This document shows, piece by piece, positions 1 through 11,200 of a stretch of 64,000 nt of DNA. Source of the DNA: Cytospora piceicola (taxonomy: Eukaryota; Ascomycota; Sordariomycetes; Diaporthales; Cytosporaceae). Both the position numbers and the translations under genes were made by a program. Where the stretch lies: NCBI GenBank assembly GCA_023375675.1, contig JALQBC010000007.1, forward strand, positions 620,001-684,000, written 5' to 3'. Within the stretch, counting starts at the first letter, position 1. Each line of letters starts with the position of its first letter. The notes beneath the pieces were generated by a model, which ran no database searches, was not told the origin of the DNA, and saw only the letters and a program-made list of their open reading frames with translations.

Positions 1-912
1 CGCGTGCCATCCAGAACCTGAATATCTGGTCCTTGGAGGTCAAGCCGTGGGTTGAACTCTCCTAAAACCTCGAGTATTACTGTTTGCTGAACATCCAAAA
101 GATATGATGGCAAATCTAGGCCGCCCTCTTACAGCCCTCCTGCCCACAAGGGCCCAGAGCCAAGCGTGGAGTTTGAGGGTGGGAAGACCTGTATGTGATA
201 ACCCCAGGACTACTACCCATGGCTTTGGGGCCAGGCTACAACCCAGACCTTGTCCATATGCTGACGCCGAAAAGACCACGGGAGCTGCCACTGCGGAGTC
301 GTGACTGTCGCCGTCAAGCTCAAGAAGCCCCTGGAGGCGATGGACATCTCAGTCCACGAGGAGAGGATCGTTGAGTGCAACTGCAGCATATGTGCCAGGG
401 CAAGTACCTTCATCCGCTCCTGGGTGAAGTCTTCCAGTAGATTCCCTGCTGGCATAGTACCAGTCTAGCTAACTTGTCTTCAAGGGAGGCTACGTGTGGG
501 TTTACCCTCAAAAGCAAGACTCCGTTATCGAGGGCAGAGAGCATCTCTCCAGCAGTGTGTTCAACACTGGAGTCCTGTGCAAGCCCTTCTGCAAGTACTG
601 CGGAGTCCATGTCTGCAACGACCACAATACGCTTACAGGTACGTTACTTTTGTTAGGCCACCATAAATTGTCATTCTGCAGCACCAGCGACATATCGTTT
701 GTGTGCAAAAGATGGAGAAGATGACAGTCCTAACTTTATTTACAGATGAAGAGGTCGAGAACTTGAGTGACGCTGCCAAGGCCTTTCGCGAAAGCATACT
801 TAACTTGCGAGCAATCAACCTGAGAGTCCTGAACGACTTCGACTGCAAGGTTTTGAAGACCAGACAGGTTAATGGGTGGAACGAAATCCCGCCACCATAC
901 GTAAACCCCTGA
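1..912 (+). CDS. Tandem GFA-domain (glutathione-dependent formaldehyde-activating/CENP-V-like) protein, 3' part
   Basis: The gene runs in from the left edge. My exon model is <1-46, 135-190, 275-399, 485-638 and 746-912; reading phase closes at every junction. The first segment (RAIQNLNIWSLEVKP) resembles the C-terminal end of a GFA domain, and exons 2-5 hold a complete second one. Its zinc-binding pattern is visible: GSCHCG after the second intron, CNCSICAR at the end of exon 3, FCKYCGVH in exon 4. The terminal RAINLRVLNDFD segment echoes the sequence at the window edge, so the protein carries two GFA repeats. GFA proteins are Zn-binding carbon-sulfur-lyase-like proteins; the in vivo substrate of fungal members is mostly unknown. 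The intron at 400-484 appears to use a GC-AG donor (AGG|GCAAGT). The 5' part lies outside the window. Confidence 0.85.
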
Positions 913-1331
913 GTCGCCTACGAGCCAATCTGTCAGAGACTCTCCCTTAACACCCCCTCGAAAAAAGAAAATCTGTTTCTGTTCTGTAGCTGCGGGGGGC
1001 AGGAGGAAGACCCGACCAGAATAATTGCCAGATGGACAGGCTTGCTTCATAATATTGATAGCGAGATTCTTGATGGCCTGTGGGACACAGTCGGTCCAGG
1101 AATGACATACGACGACAACGAAACGATTACAAAGGAGGACCTGGACTTCACAATAAAATTGGGTGACCGATTCGTGTCTTCGTGCGCAGGTAGTATCATA
1201 GTCTCGTGTGCAATATGGAAGTGGATGGTACCGAAACCTCAACTACCTGGGTATGTTCCTGCGTGAACCTGAACTCCAAGAATCCTCCCGCCCGAAGAAA
1301 GATCTCGCCTCCACGCCCAGTTTCGTTCGGC
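913..1331. other. Intergenic spacer with an orphan open stretch
   Basis: This 419-bp spacer lies between two converging genes. On the plus strand, about 976-1266 stays open and has a coding-like composition (containing segments such as GLWDTVGPGMTYDD), but it has no convincing start and matches no family I recognise. It may be a gene relic or chance. Confidence 0.4.
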
Positions 1332-2134
1332 TCAGAACTCCGTGCCGCAGCTGGGGCCTCGCTGAGGGTCAGCAGTGACGGCTGCGCCCATGATGTCGCC
1401 TCCGTCGGCGCCCGGGCCGGACAGGAGGTCGAAGATGCCGCCATAGGGGCACTTGTTGATGATCTGCTCCGCAAAGCCGACGCAGACGTCCTGTGGTCGC
1501 CCATTAGTTGGTGAGCTGCTCTTCTAGACAACAAAGACAAGAGCTTGTATTGAAAAGAGGGACAAGGCGGTTGGTTGAATCCGTCATAAGGAAGTGCATT
1601 GCAAGCGTGAGGCCGTTGAGGTATGGCTCTCTGAACATTGCAGAGGACACCACGTACTGCATCCGCGTAGGTCTTGGAAGGGATCGAATGTACTTACGTG
1701 AGAGAGGTTACCCGTGTCCCTGCCGTCAGGGACACTGGTAATGGTCACGGAGAAGTGGAAGCTGTTGTCGCTATTGTAGTCGCCTGTCTTCTCGACACAG
1801 ATGCAGACATTCAGCTGGTAACGGTCAGCTTGAAGCATCTTGGCAAAGGGAAACAGACATAGAGCCACGGGAAAAAGAGCAAGTGTGTGTCGGCTTCGGT
1901 TGAAGTAGCAGAGTGGCTTACCACCTCGCCGACCTCCCAGGCGCCAGTGTCGACGTCGCAGGCATTGGAGTCGAGAGCGTCGTAGATCTGCTCGGTCGTG
2001 CCCAGGTCGGTCCACTTCTCGCCCTTGTCGAAGCAGCCGCGAAAGTCAGCGCTTTCATTGATACCACTACCAGCGAGGGCAGTGGTGGAGAGGAAAGGCA
2101 CCGCGGCTAAGATGGTGTTGAGGCTGAACTGCAT
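1332..2134 (-). CDS. Small secreted Cys-containing protein
   Basis: Three exons, complement(1332-1490, 1698-1814, 1922-2134), give 162 residues; all introns are phase 0. The start at 2134 opens a typical signal peptide (MQFSLNTILAAVPFLSTTALA, cleavage after about residue 21). The mature chain has seven cysteines: two in exon 1 (RGCF, NACD), a CIC pair in exon 2, and three in exon 3 (DVCVG, NKCPYGG, PSCGTEF). The first intron has a GCTGACC branch point just upstream of its acceptor. The overall plan, a small secreted protein with a CPYGG motif near the C-terminus, is seen in many fungal secreted hypothetical and effector-like proteins. I do not recognise a named family, and no function should be assigned beyond secretion. 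Confidence 0.75.
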
Positions 2135-2550
2135 CTTGAATCAAACGGTGTGTAATCCTGGGGATAGAGTGTGAAGGTTGTTAATGAGGTAGACTTTGGT
2201 GATACCAAAGGTTGTTGTTTGTGATGGAAGTGGTTTGCAACAAGGCTGCACTGTGGTCGACGTTAAGGTGAAGTATTGGGACCTACTAATGAACTTGACG
2301 CTGAAGCCCCGAAACATTGAGCTCGCGAGTGATGCACTCGATAGGCAGGGATGAGATCAGATGAAGAAAGACACTGACGCATAGCTGCAAGCACAAGTGT
2401 CCCCGCAGTGAATACGCTTCTTGTGAAGACATCTGTTCTCAACGGAGAGAACGCCAAACAGAAGTACACACGGCGTCTTGGACAACCATTCCATGCTGCT
2501 GATATTGTAACGGGTACTGAGGCCGTGATCGAGTCAATTGTAACCTACAG
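2135..2550. other. Intergenic spacer
   Basis: This 416-bp stretch holds the promoter of the secreted-protein gene and the 3' flank of the CLC gene. I see no gene or repeat in it. Confidence 0.6.
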
Positions 2551-5186
2551 CTAACGGTCCTGTTCTCTATTTTCCAACTCCACCCCATCTTCCTCAACCT
2601 GCTCCGTTCCTTCCATGATGAAGCCATCTTGCTCATCGGCGTTGCTGTCAAGCCGTATCCGCCCACCAGATGCCTTCGTCACCTTGGTCGAGAACCACCC
2701 TGCCACCTGCTGGAACACGCCCCAGAGCTTCTCTTGGCTCTGGGCAATATGCTGGTCGTCCCTCGGGTTCTCAGACGCCTCGGCCTTGAACTGGTACTTG
2801 AGGCAGTCCTTCACCGTCACTAGACCCGTGAGCCGGCCATGGTACTCGATCAGTATGACACGCGGTCCGATCTTACGGAACAGCTCCATGACCGTCTCGA
2901 GAGGTAGGCGGGGGTGGACTGTCACCGGCGTGGAGTCCACGTAGCGGCTGAAGTCAGCTGACGTCGACGAAATCGGGTCCGTGTTCACCGTGATTGATGG
3001 TGTGGCAGGGGTGACGAAGTTGTAGGTAGGCGAGAATTTGCACTTGGCATGTGGGTTCATCGAACGCTCCTTTTCCAGCCGGTCGATAGCATACTGCAGC
3101 TCAGTACGGCCGATATACCCCACGAGTATCTTGTTGTGTTCGTTCTCAACAATCGGAAACCCTTGGTAGTTGTCGTTGGCAAGTAGACGCTTGACCTCCT
3201 GGAAGGTCAAGCCAGACATGGGTATGGACACAACATCCGAAGTCATGGCATGGGAGACAGGCACACCGAAGTTGTGCTCCTCCTTGTTGTCTATAAAAGG
3301 CATTCCGCTGAACCAAATCATGCGGTCTGCAATACCTCCGCCCCCAATCAGGTCGCTGACAGCCTTCGTCGCGCCCACGACAATCATGGTAGGCAGAATG
3401 TAGACGAGAGCTCCGGTGAGCTCGAACATGATGACCACGACAGTGATAGTGATGTTCATGATCCCACTAAGTGCGGCCGCTGCACCGAGGAAAGCGTATG
3501 TGCCAGGCGTAATGCAAGGGACGTCCGGCTCGCAGGACGCGAAGAATACGCTGTTCGGGTTGGCGTCGTGGAGTGCCTGCACTATAATGCCGATTGCACG
3601 ACCGAAGGAAGCGCCCACGGCCATGGACGGTACGAATATACCGGCTGGCACTTTGCAACCGTATGAAATAATGACGAAGCCTATCCGGATGACTGTCGCA
3701 GAGAGCAAGGACATAATGTTCCAAAATCTATTCGGAGCATCGCATAGTCCATGGTAATCCTCCGTGCCTTCACATTCAAGGAAGAGGATCTCCATGCTCT
3801 CCGTCATATCGATTCTCAAGAAGACATTGTGGTAGCACACGATGGCAGTTGCCGTGGCCAGGAGCGTTGCTTCGAGGATTGGGTACTGGGCGAGATACTT
3901 CTTGCGGAAGGCTTGATATCGAAGGTTCCATTTGATGACAAAAGCACCATAGAGACCGCCCATGGCACCGATGAGGACATAAAAGGGCGTCTCGAAGAAA
4001 TGCCACGACCTATCGTAGGTCACCTGGAACATAACGAGTTGACCAGTCCTGAAGGGGTTCATAGCCGCCAGAACGACAGTCGCTACAAGGGCGCAGAAGT
4101 AGCTTCGCCACATGGTCTTCAGGGGGAAATAGCTGCTCATCTCCTCCAAAGAGAACAGCACGCCTCCGATGGGACTTCCAAAGGCAACTGCCACACCTGC
4201 GGCGGCGCATGCGCTCAGAATCTCCCTCGTCTTGGACGCACTGCGCCTGTATTTGTTGAAGAGCCTCGAGATGACGTTGCCCGTGCATACGGCGTAGTGA
4301 ACGCTGGGCCCCTCCTTGCCGACCGAGAGTCCGGATGCGATGGCCAAGGGGAGACAGACAGACTTGATGAGGAGGGTCCAGGAGCCCAGGAAGCCCTTCA
4401 TGACGAAGCCAGCAATAATACACTTGATTTCGGAGATACCCGAGCCGGCTGCATAAGGGGCATAGGACTTGACCAGAGCAGCGGAAACGAAGGCAAAGAA
4501 AGTCTAACAACGTAAGCAAGTGCCAAGCACGATGGACATAGGACTGTACGAACAGCAAATATTATGTAAATCACATAGTTCAGGGGCCCAAAGCCGGTCC
4601 AGCGATGCCAGTGCGGACAGCCGTTGTCTTCCCCCCAGCAACAGAACTTCTCGTTGAGGTAGAACGCGGTTGTACAGTACCCCATCTTGGTGTCGGATAG
4701 CCACTCGGTTATGATGTTCAAGAAGGCGGCGTTGAGGCCGATGGCAGCACCGATGATGGTGATGACGATCCACCCCTGGGCAGCCTCGTATGCGGCATAG
4801 ACCTTGTGTCTCCAGCCCAACTTGCCAACGTCGTAGAGGCCGGCTGTGCGCTTCCGTCGCGCCTTTCGGCGCTGTCGCTCGCGCGCAGCATCTTGAACCC
4901 AATCTGTACCCCCGGCATGAGTATTTCGACGAGAGGAGGTTGCTATGACCTATGGGAGCGTACCTATTGTTGTGAAATCCTATGCGCCGTGTCAGCCATC
5001 TCCTGCAAAGGCCAGGAAGGGGGGATGCAGCTAGGATACCTCATATCTCTTGATCTCTGCGATCTCCTCCTCGATCTGGTGATCAGCAGTGGCAGCTGGC
5101 TCGTCACCAGCCTCACCGCTCTCGACATTACTGATGGCAAACGAAAGTCGCGAGGTCACCGAGGGCCGGCGCCGTAAATCCATCAT
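2551..5186 (-). CDS. CLC-type chloride channel/exchanger (Gef1-like)
   Basis: Four exons, complement(2551-4503, 4554-4903, 4964-4979, 5040-5186), give 821 residues, normal for fungal CLC proteins. Conserved CLC signatures are present: GSGISEIK (about 190), GKEGPSVH (about 232, with the gating glutamate), GSPIGGVLFSLEE (about 279, with the internal proton-glutamate region), and GIFVP later on. Two CBS domains follow at the C-terminus (VSHAMTSDVVSIP... and PVTVHPRLPLETVME...). Because both glutamates are kept, I infer a Cl-/H+ exchanger rather than a pure channel, acting on Golgi/endosomal or vacuolar membranes as yeast Gef1 does. Exon 2 is a 16-nt micro-exon encoding DFTTI plus one base. An in-frame upstream Met at 5306 is possible; I chose 5186 because the conserved RRRPSV N-terminus starts there. 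Confidence 0.93.
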
Positions 5187-5689
5187 CAATATCGCATTGC
5201 ACGGGTCGCGGATGAATGTCGCAGCGGAGGATCGAGAGAAGTTACGTACTATACAATAGGTACAATGGATGACAAGTCGCGGCAGGCACCCCACCCCCCT
5301 ATTCAACTACGAATGCGGCTTAACCCTGACTTCAGGGTTCGGGTATGACCCTGCTTATAACCCCCCCCCCTGGCGCAAACGTCGCGTCGATCTAACGTCT
5401 AACCGCGTCCCAATTAAGCACCACTTATCCGCGAACTACCTTTGATATTTCACTGATATTCTGATTCGAGCACTTGAGAACAAGCCACACTCCAGCCCAT
5501 CAGTTCATATCCAGGCTTACTTGATCAGGATATCACCAATCGACTCTCACTCAAGTATTCGTGTACTTCTGAAACCATCTGGCCTGTCAGCCAGGACCTC
5601 AAAGTGCAATAGGTTCTCACCTCCACTCTTCTCACTCACCAACTCACTCACCAGAGAGGCTCGAGAAGACCTCAAGCCGGGACATAAAG
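5187..5689. other. Divergent promoter region (CLC / histone-fold gene)
   Basis: About 500 bp shared by two divergent genes. It contains a C10 run at 5361-5370 and pyrimidine-rich, TCACTCACC-type leader sequence before the plus-strand gene. No other gene is visible. Confidence 0.55.
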
Positions 5690-6438
5690 ATGCCGTACAA
5701 CACCACACCCATCCGACCTCGAAAGGAGGTGACGGGCACCGTCCAACTACCATGTGAGCAATCATCCACCCACAGAGTCAAAGAACTCATCAATTCAGAC
5801 ACTAACGCGGGACGTTCAGTATCAAGAGTCAAGAAGATCATCGCGGTAGACCCAGATATCAACATCTGTTCAAACAATGCAGCATTCGCCATCACCCTGG
5901 CCACAGTAAGACCACCCGTCTCATGCACGCCTTCGGACCAAACTCCCACTCAGGGACGTCAAGGCTGACATGTTATCCAGGAACTGTTCATCCAGTACCT
6001 AGCAGAGCAGGGCCATAACATGGCCAAGCTCGACCGGAAACCAAGACGGAATGTCCAGTACAAGGATCTCTGTAAGAACGCCCACTCCCTCTCGCCAAGA
6101 CCGGCTCACTCACGTAACGAACTGGACTGACACGCACCCCCCCCTCGGCGCACACAGCGGCGGCTGTTATTGCCAAGGACAACCTGGAGTTCTTGGACGA
6201 CACCATACCCAAGACACAGCCCTACAAGGAGGTAAAACAAAAGGCCACAGAGACCCGGGCCAAGCTGCAGGGCGGGAAGTCTGCGGGCGAACAAGGGGAG
6301 CAGGCGGCCGGCCAGCCCAACGGCAAGAGGCAGAAGAGCATAAACGGCTTCGGTGTCCATGACGTGGTCAAGAAGGGCGATGAGGGGGAGGAGGCGGCCG
6401 TGGACTCGGCGGATGGTGATGTGCAGATGACTGGCTAG
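5690..6438 (+). CDS. Histone-fold protein, CHRAC1/POLE4/Dpb3-like
   Basis: Four exons (5690-5753, 5820-5905, 5981-6071, about 6158-6438) give 173 residues. After a short basic N-terminus the histone fold begins at LSRVKKIIAVDPDI, passes through AFAITLATELFIQYLAEQ, and ends with the LSAAVIAKDNLEFLDDTIP helix. This is the pattern of CHRAC1 and POLE4, and of fungal Dpb3. Such proteins pair with a Dpb4-type partner and sit either in DNA polymerase epsilon, helping parental histone transfer at forks, or in ISW2/CHRAC-type remodellers. Sequence alone does not separate the two. The C-terminal third is charged, rich in Lys, Gly and Glu, and probably disordered. The four-exon structure through the fold makes the ORFs look fragmentary unless spliced. 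Confidence 0.88.
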
Positions 6439-6687
6439 GAGACAATTCCCGAGGAGCAGGTCGGACGCGATCAGGATTATGGTATAAGGGCTAGATGTTG
6501 CTCTTCATTTTGTAACATCAAGGCATTACTTTTGCGCCTTTGCGACTAAGCAGCTAAAGCTGCATTCATTGCCACCCGTCTATGTTGGGCGCAACCCATC
6601 CCTTTTGACAACATTCTGGTCGACGCTATACACCAACCCTTCGCCAACGTCTCGTGAGCTTTCGTCTCGTAGACATAGGCCTCTGCC

Positions 6688-7797
6688 TTACTCCTCCATG
6701 GTATCGTCCCCCAGGATGCCCGCAGGCAGGCGACCCTCCTCCAACTCTTTCTCCAGCCTTATAATCTCCTCCAAGCTGCTGGCCTTCTTGATCCTCTCCT
6801 GCAGTCTCTGCTTCTCCTTGTCCGTAAGCTTCAGGCGCTTCATCCTCGAGCCAGACGCGGCCGAGCCGTTCGCTGAGGGGGCACTGAACGTCTGGGACTT
6901 GATACCCATAATCTGTAGGAACAAGAAGAGTGCACCGTCAGCATACAACAACGCGCCAGCACAGAATCAAAATCCTGGCAGGGGAATCTCAGGGTGTGCA
7001 TACCTGCGACGCCAGCTCCGTCGGCTCCTCGACAGAGCCAAACAGCTCCGCCGCCTTCTCCCGCTCGGCCTGCTTGACCTTCTGGTAGTCCAGGAACCGC
7101 ACCGTGGGACACCTCCACACCACCCAGTACCGGTATTGCTACGACACAGTGTCAGCCGTCGCTTCCCCACGACCCTCCTCCCCGGAATTCGACATGGTCA
7201 CGAGGGGGGGGGGGCAAGAGAAAAACCCACCTCCTTCTTCGTGACCGGGTTGTCCATCAGCACCAGGTGCGTCAGCCGCGCGAACTTGGCCAGCGCGTCC
7301 AGGTCCGACAGCTCCGACAGGCTATTCGAGGCGAGCACCAGGTTCGTCAGGTTGGGGATGGCGTTCGGCAGGTTGGGCTGGATAGTCGCGACGCGGTTGC
7401 GCGCCAGCAGGAGCGTCTGTATCCGCGGTGACAGCGGGAAGTTGCCGAGGTTCTGGATGTCATTGTCGGTGAGGTCTATCGAGTCTTGTGGCTAGAGATG
7501 CACAGAACCACAACGTCAGTTCGGCTGCGCATACAAGTGGTGACAAGACCTTGGAAGAGGAGGGAAGGTATAGGAGAGGAGAGAACGTACACCCGCGACA
7601 CCAAGGTTCTCAATGGTTGGTATTCTGTGTCCTATTTGCCGACAAAGACGGATTCGATATCAACTCTAGCTCTCTCATGATCATAAGTGTAGCATCTGTT
7701 CTTTTCCAAACGCACCTCGGAGGTCAAGCTCCCTCTCCTTGAGCGGGTTGAGGTATGAGAGGGAGTTTTGGATGAGATCCGCCGTCAGCCTTACCAT
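6688..7797 (-). CDS. lea1: U2 small nuclear ribonucleoprotein A' (Lea1)
   Basis: Five exons, complement(6688-6912, 7004-7138, 7231-7484, 7593-7631, 7716-7797), give 244 residues. The start MVRLTADLIQNSLSYLNPL is the canonical U2A' N-terminus. It is followed by leucine-rich repeats (LTDNDIQNLGNF, RIQTLLLARNRV, NLTNLVLASNSL, RLTHLVLMDNPV) and the LRR cap YRYWVVWRCPTVRFLDYQKV. The C-terminal quarter is Lys/Glu-rich. U2A' binds U2B'' and stem-loop IV of U2 snRNA, stabilising U2 snRNP for branch-point recognition. The first intron falls immediately after the N-terminal helix, and the 39-nt exon 2 encodes HRIPTIENLGVA. A G11 run lies in the third intron near 7204-7214. Confidence 0.93.
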
Positions 7798-8249
7798 GTT
7801 GGCGACTGGTGGTAGATTACCTCTTGTTGGACGGTGTTCGGGTCGATTGGATGGAGAAAGGGTTATGCTTCTTGGGATTTCTTAGATTGTCGCCGTTCGC
7901 CTGAGGTCTATTAAGAGTAGTGGTGGTAAAAGGTAGCTCGCAAGGCTGAAGATCATCACTGTCGCGTGAACTGCTAGTTGTTTGGTCAACATTTTTTGAG
8001 AGCTCAGCCGCTTTTAGGGTTATGTAACCCTGGCGCGTGGATGGGGCCGGGGGGGGGGGGTTCAGCATTCCCCAGTACGCGACGGGCTCCCTAAGCATCG
8101 GAGGGATAGATCAAACTGCCAACAATCATATCTATTCTTTCTCGAGTAACACACAGATACGCCTACATCTCATTTCCCGCTTGAAATTCCCATTCCACAA
8201 TGAGCAAGCAGTGCAGCTGTCAAAACCCACTACGCCAATTTCCAACCCG
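7798..8249. other. Intergenic spacer with G-run
   Basis: The promoter of lea1 and the 3' flank of vps15 share this 452-bp stretch. A G12 homopolymer lies at about 8049-8060. I see nothing else. Confidence 0.55.
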
Positions 8250-11200
8250 TTACTGGAACACATAGACCACCCCTGACCGGTCCACCGAGACCGTCATCGT
8301 ATACGGGCTCTCCAGCAGGGCCATGTCCATGATGGAGTCCAGGTGCGCCTTCAGCAACTGCTGCTGCTGCACCGAGATGACCGTCGACCTCGTCGGCCTC
8401 CCCGTTCCGGCACCAGCACCATTGGCCCGGCGGGAGCCGCCACGCCGGCCGTCACCCTCACTGCCGCTCGAAGTCGTCTGCCCCCTGGGCAACCGCTCCG
8501 TGTTCAGCGTCATGGCGGTCGTAGGGTGACTCGCCGAGTACGTCGGGTTGCCCTCATCCGGCTGCAGCCCGCTGAAAACTGTCGAATTCTCAATCCTCGT
8601 AAGATCCCAGAACCTCAGCTTCTTGTCCGACCCGCCAGTCAGTATGAACGCATGCCTCACATCTCGCTGGTCGCTACCCTCAAGCGAGCTACTGCCCACC
8701 ATCATGGCCCTGACCCCTCGGTCGGCGTTGCCCGTGGCGGTGGGCTCGATGTTCGTCGCGAACCGCCCAAGCATGCCTTCGGGCCTGTCCTCGTCTACCT
8801 CCCAAGGGCTGTAACCCTTGGGGCCTTCCTTGTTCCCGCCAACGCGGTAAATTTCTCGACAGAGGGTCTTCTCCAGATCCCAGACTGTGACTTCGCCTTG
8901 GCCAGTGCCGCCGGAGACGCAGACCCATTTGCCCCGGCCCTTGATGGGGTGAATGCAGAGGCGGTAAATCGCGGACTTGCCAGGGACGCCCCAGCCTTTC
9001 AGGCGCATTTTGAAGCGGAGGTCCCACAGATCCAACACGCCGTGTGAGGTTCCGAGACAGAGCCAGTTCCTTTTACGGTCGATGCAGAAACACATCGGTG
9101 TGCCATGATGCACTGGATTCTCCAAGACATATAGAAGCGACATGGTTCTGAGGTCAATACCAAGGATGCGTGATCTATTCGTTGCGATGACCAGGACAGA
9201 GTTTGTCTCCTGTTTGAAATGCTCGCACCAAACAGCAAACTCGTCGTCGGGCAGCTGGTATTCCCTCAGGAGCCTCAACTTTCCGTAGCGTGTGACGCCA
9301 CTGGCAAACGCGGTTTCGACCTTGACGACGTGAACACTGCCATCGCTTGCACAGCTGATGAAGCAGTGCGTGTTCTCGATGAAACACAAGGCAAGTACCT
9401 TAGCTCTAGGTGCGTGTCGATGAGTTTGTCTAGATCTGTGCGCAATGTTGCGCTCCAGCCTCGAGGTATCCCAGACCTTGACGGAGCCATCGTCTCCTCC
9501 TGTGATGAAGAAGACATGGTCAGGTGAGACCACAACGCGGTTGATAGCGCCGACGTGCTCAGAAAACGTCGCCATCATCCTGCCCGTAGGCCTCCAGCCC
9601 TCAGCCACTTGTCCATTGGTGGTCTTGTTGACTTTCCGGCGAGTTATCGGCGTGACTAGGGGGCCAAACTCGGCAATGTCATGGGGATAATTATCCACGT
9701 ACATAGAATCCAGCATCTTCAGGACGTGAGGATCGTTACCAGGATAATTATGGTTGTAATGGAGCCGTCTGAGAGAGTCCAAATCACCAGCTTCGCCTTC
9801 AGTAATGGACATTCTGGAAGGTGATGCCGGAAAGAGGCCTTCAACACGCCCAGTGGCATTTGCGTCCGTCGTCCCGATCTCAGCTATGGCCTTATTGTTG
9901 TCCCTCCGATTAAGGAGGTTGATCGCGCTAGAAGAGTGCCGAAGTGTCCTCTTCGCAGGGCCTGCGGCATCCAATTCGGCTCCATCAGTTGGCCCAGGCA
10001 TTGTCATTTGGTTTCCGTCGTTTGGCGAGCCATTTCTCGTTGGTGTGAGGACGTCTTCCAGGGGCTGCCGATCCTCAGGATTCGGCGAAAGATGCATGTG
10101 GCTACTTAGCCTGCCTCTGTGAGTGTTCATGGCAGCCCGCTTTCGCTTTCCAATGGGATCATCGATGCTCATGGACGCGTCCATCAGAGCATCTGTGATC
10201 GTACGAGGCGCATTGGCATCCACGTCAGCACCCATCGACTTCTTAGGTGTATCCTCGTCGAACATAACAGTTTGTACAGTGGCACCCAGAGTGCGCAGGT
10301 TTATGATGCTGTTTAGTTCCGTGCTCATGTTGTTCGCGGCCGAGTCCCTCGCTTTTAGCTGACTGAGGCGCCATATAAATTCCCGTAAGGCGAGCAGCTT
10401 GAACTCGTCATTTGGTGACAGGCCCAGGTTCCGAAGTCTCCCAAGCCACTGCTCGTCCTCCTCATTCTTTGCAACCTTGCTAAGACTTTGATGATGCAAG
10501 TCCTTCGCCGTGCGATTTGATACCGCCGCTGCTGATGTCCCGAAAGATAGCCTGCGTAGATCGCGCATAGCCTTCCAAAAGAGGCCTCTATCGGACTGTG
10601 CCGCCCACAACAGCGCTTGATCAAATACGGACCGCGACAGTGGCTTCTTCAGCGTGTCGAGTAAGGTCAACTCCGAGAGCTCGGTCGGCATGATAGTCGT
10701 CTTCAGATAAGGGGATACAAGCGGCAGCAGAATACATTTGACATCTGCTGGGGACAGATACTTCCCCGCAGCTGCAATGAAGTCTGCAGCCGATTCTCGG
10801 ATCCAAATATTAGGATGCATCGAAAACCTAGCAACCACGTCGATGAGTTCCCATAAACGTGGTTTCGAGAGCAGACCCAAGTTGGCCAACTGGGCCAGAG
10901 AGTGCAGGGCACCATGAACTACGTGTTCCTCCGTATCCGTGAGCGCTTGTATCATTAAAGGCAGTATGAATTCTTCCAAGCTGACGCTTCCCATGAACGC
11001 AGCGATGCCGAGAATAGTTTCAAAAAAGGCACATTTTAACATCCAGTCGCGGTCATTGAGATATGTGTTGAGGTGTGTGAGGATGATGTCGTTTGACTCA
11101 GCGGTTCCGAAGAAGAGACAAAGCTCTGGGACAGAGCTTAAAAACGCCCTGCGAACGTAAGGATCAGCATCCTCGATGAGGCTTTTGGTGTGCGCTTCGA

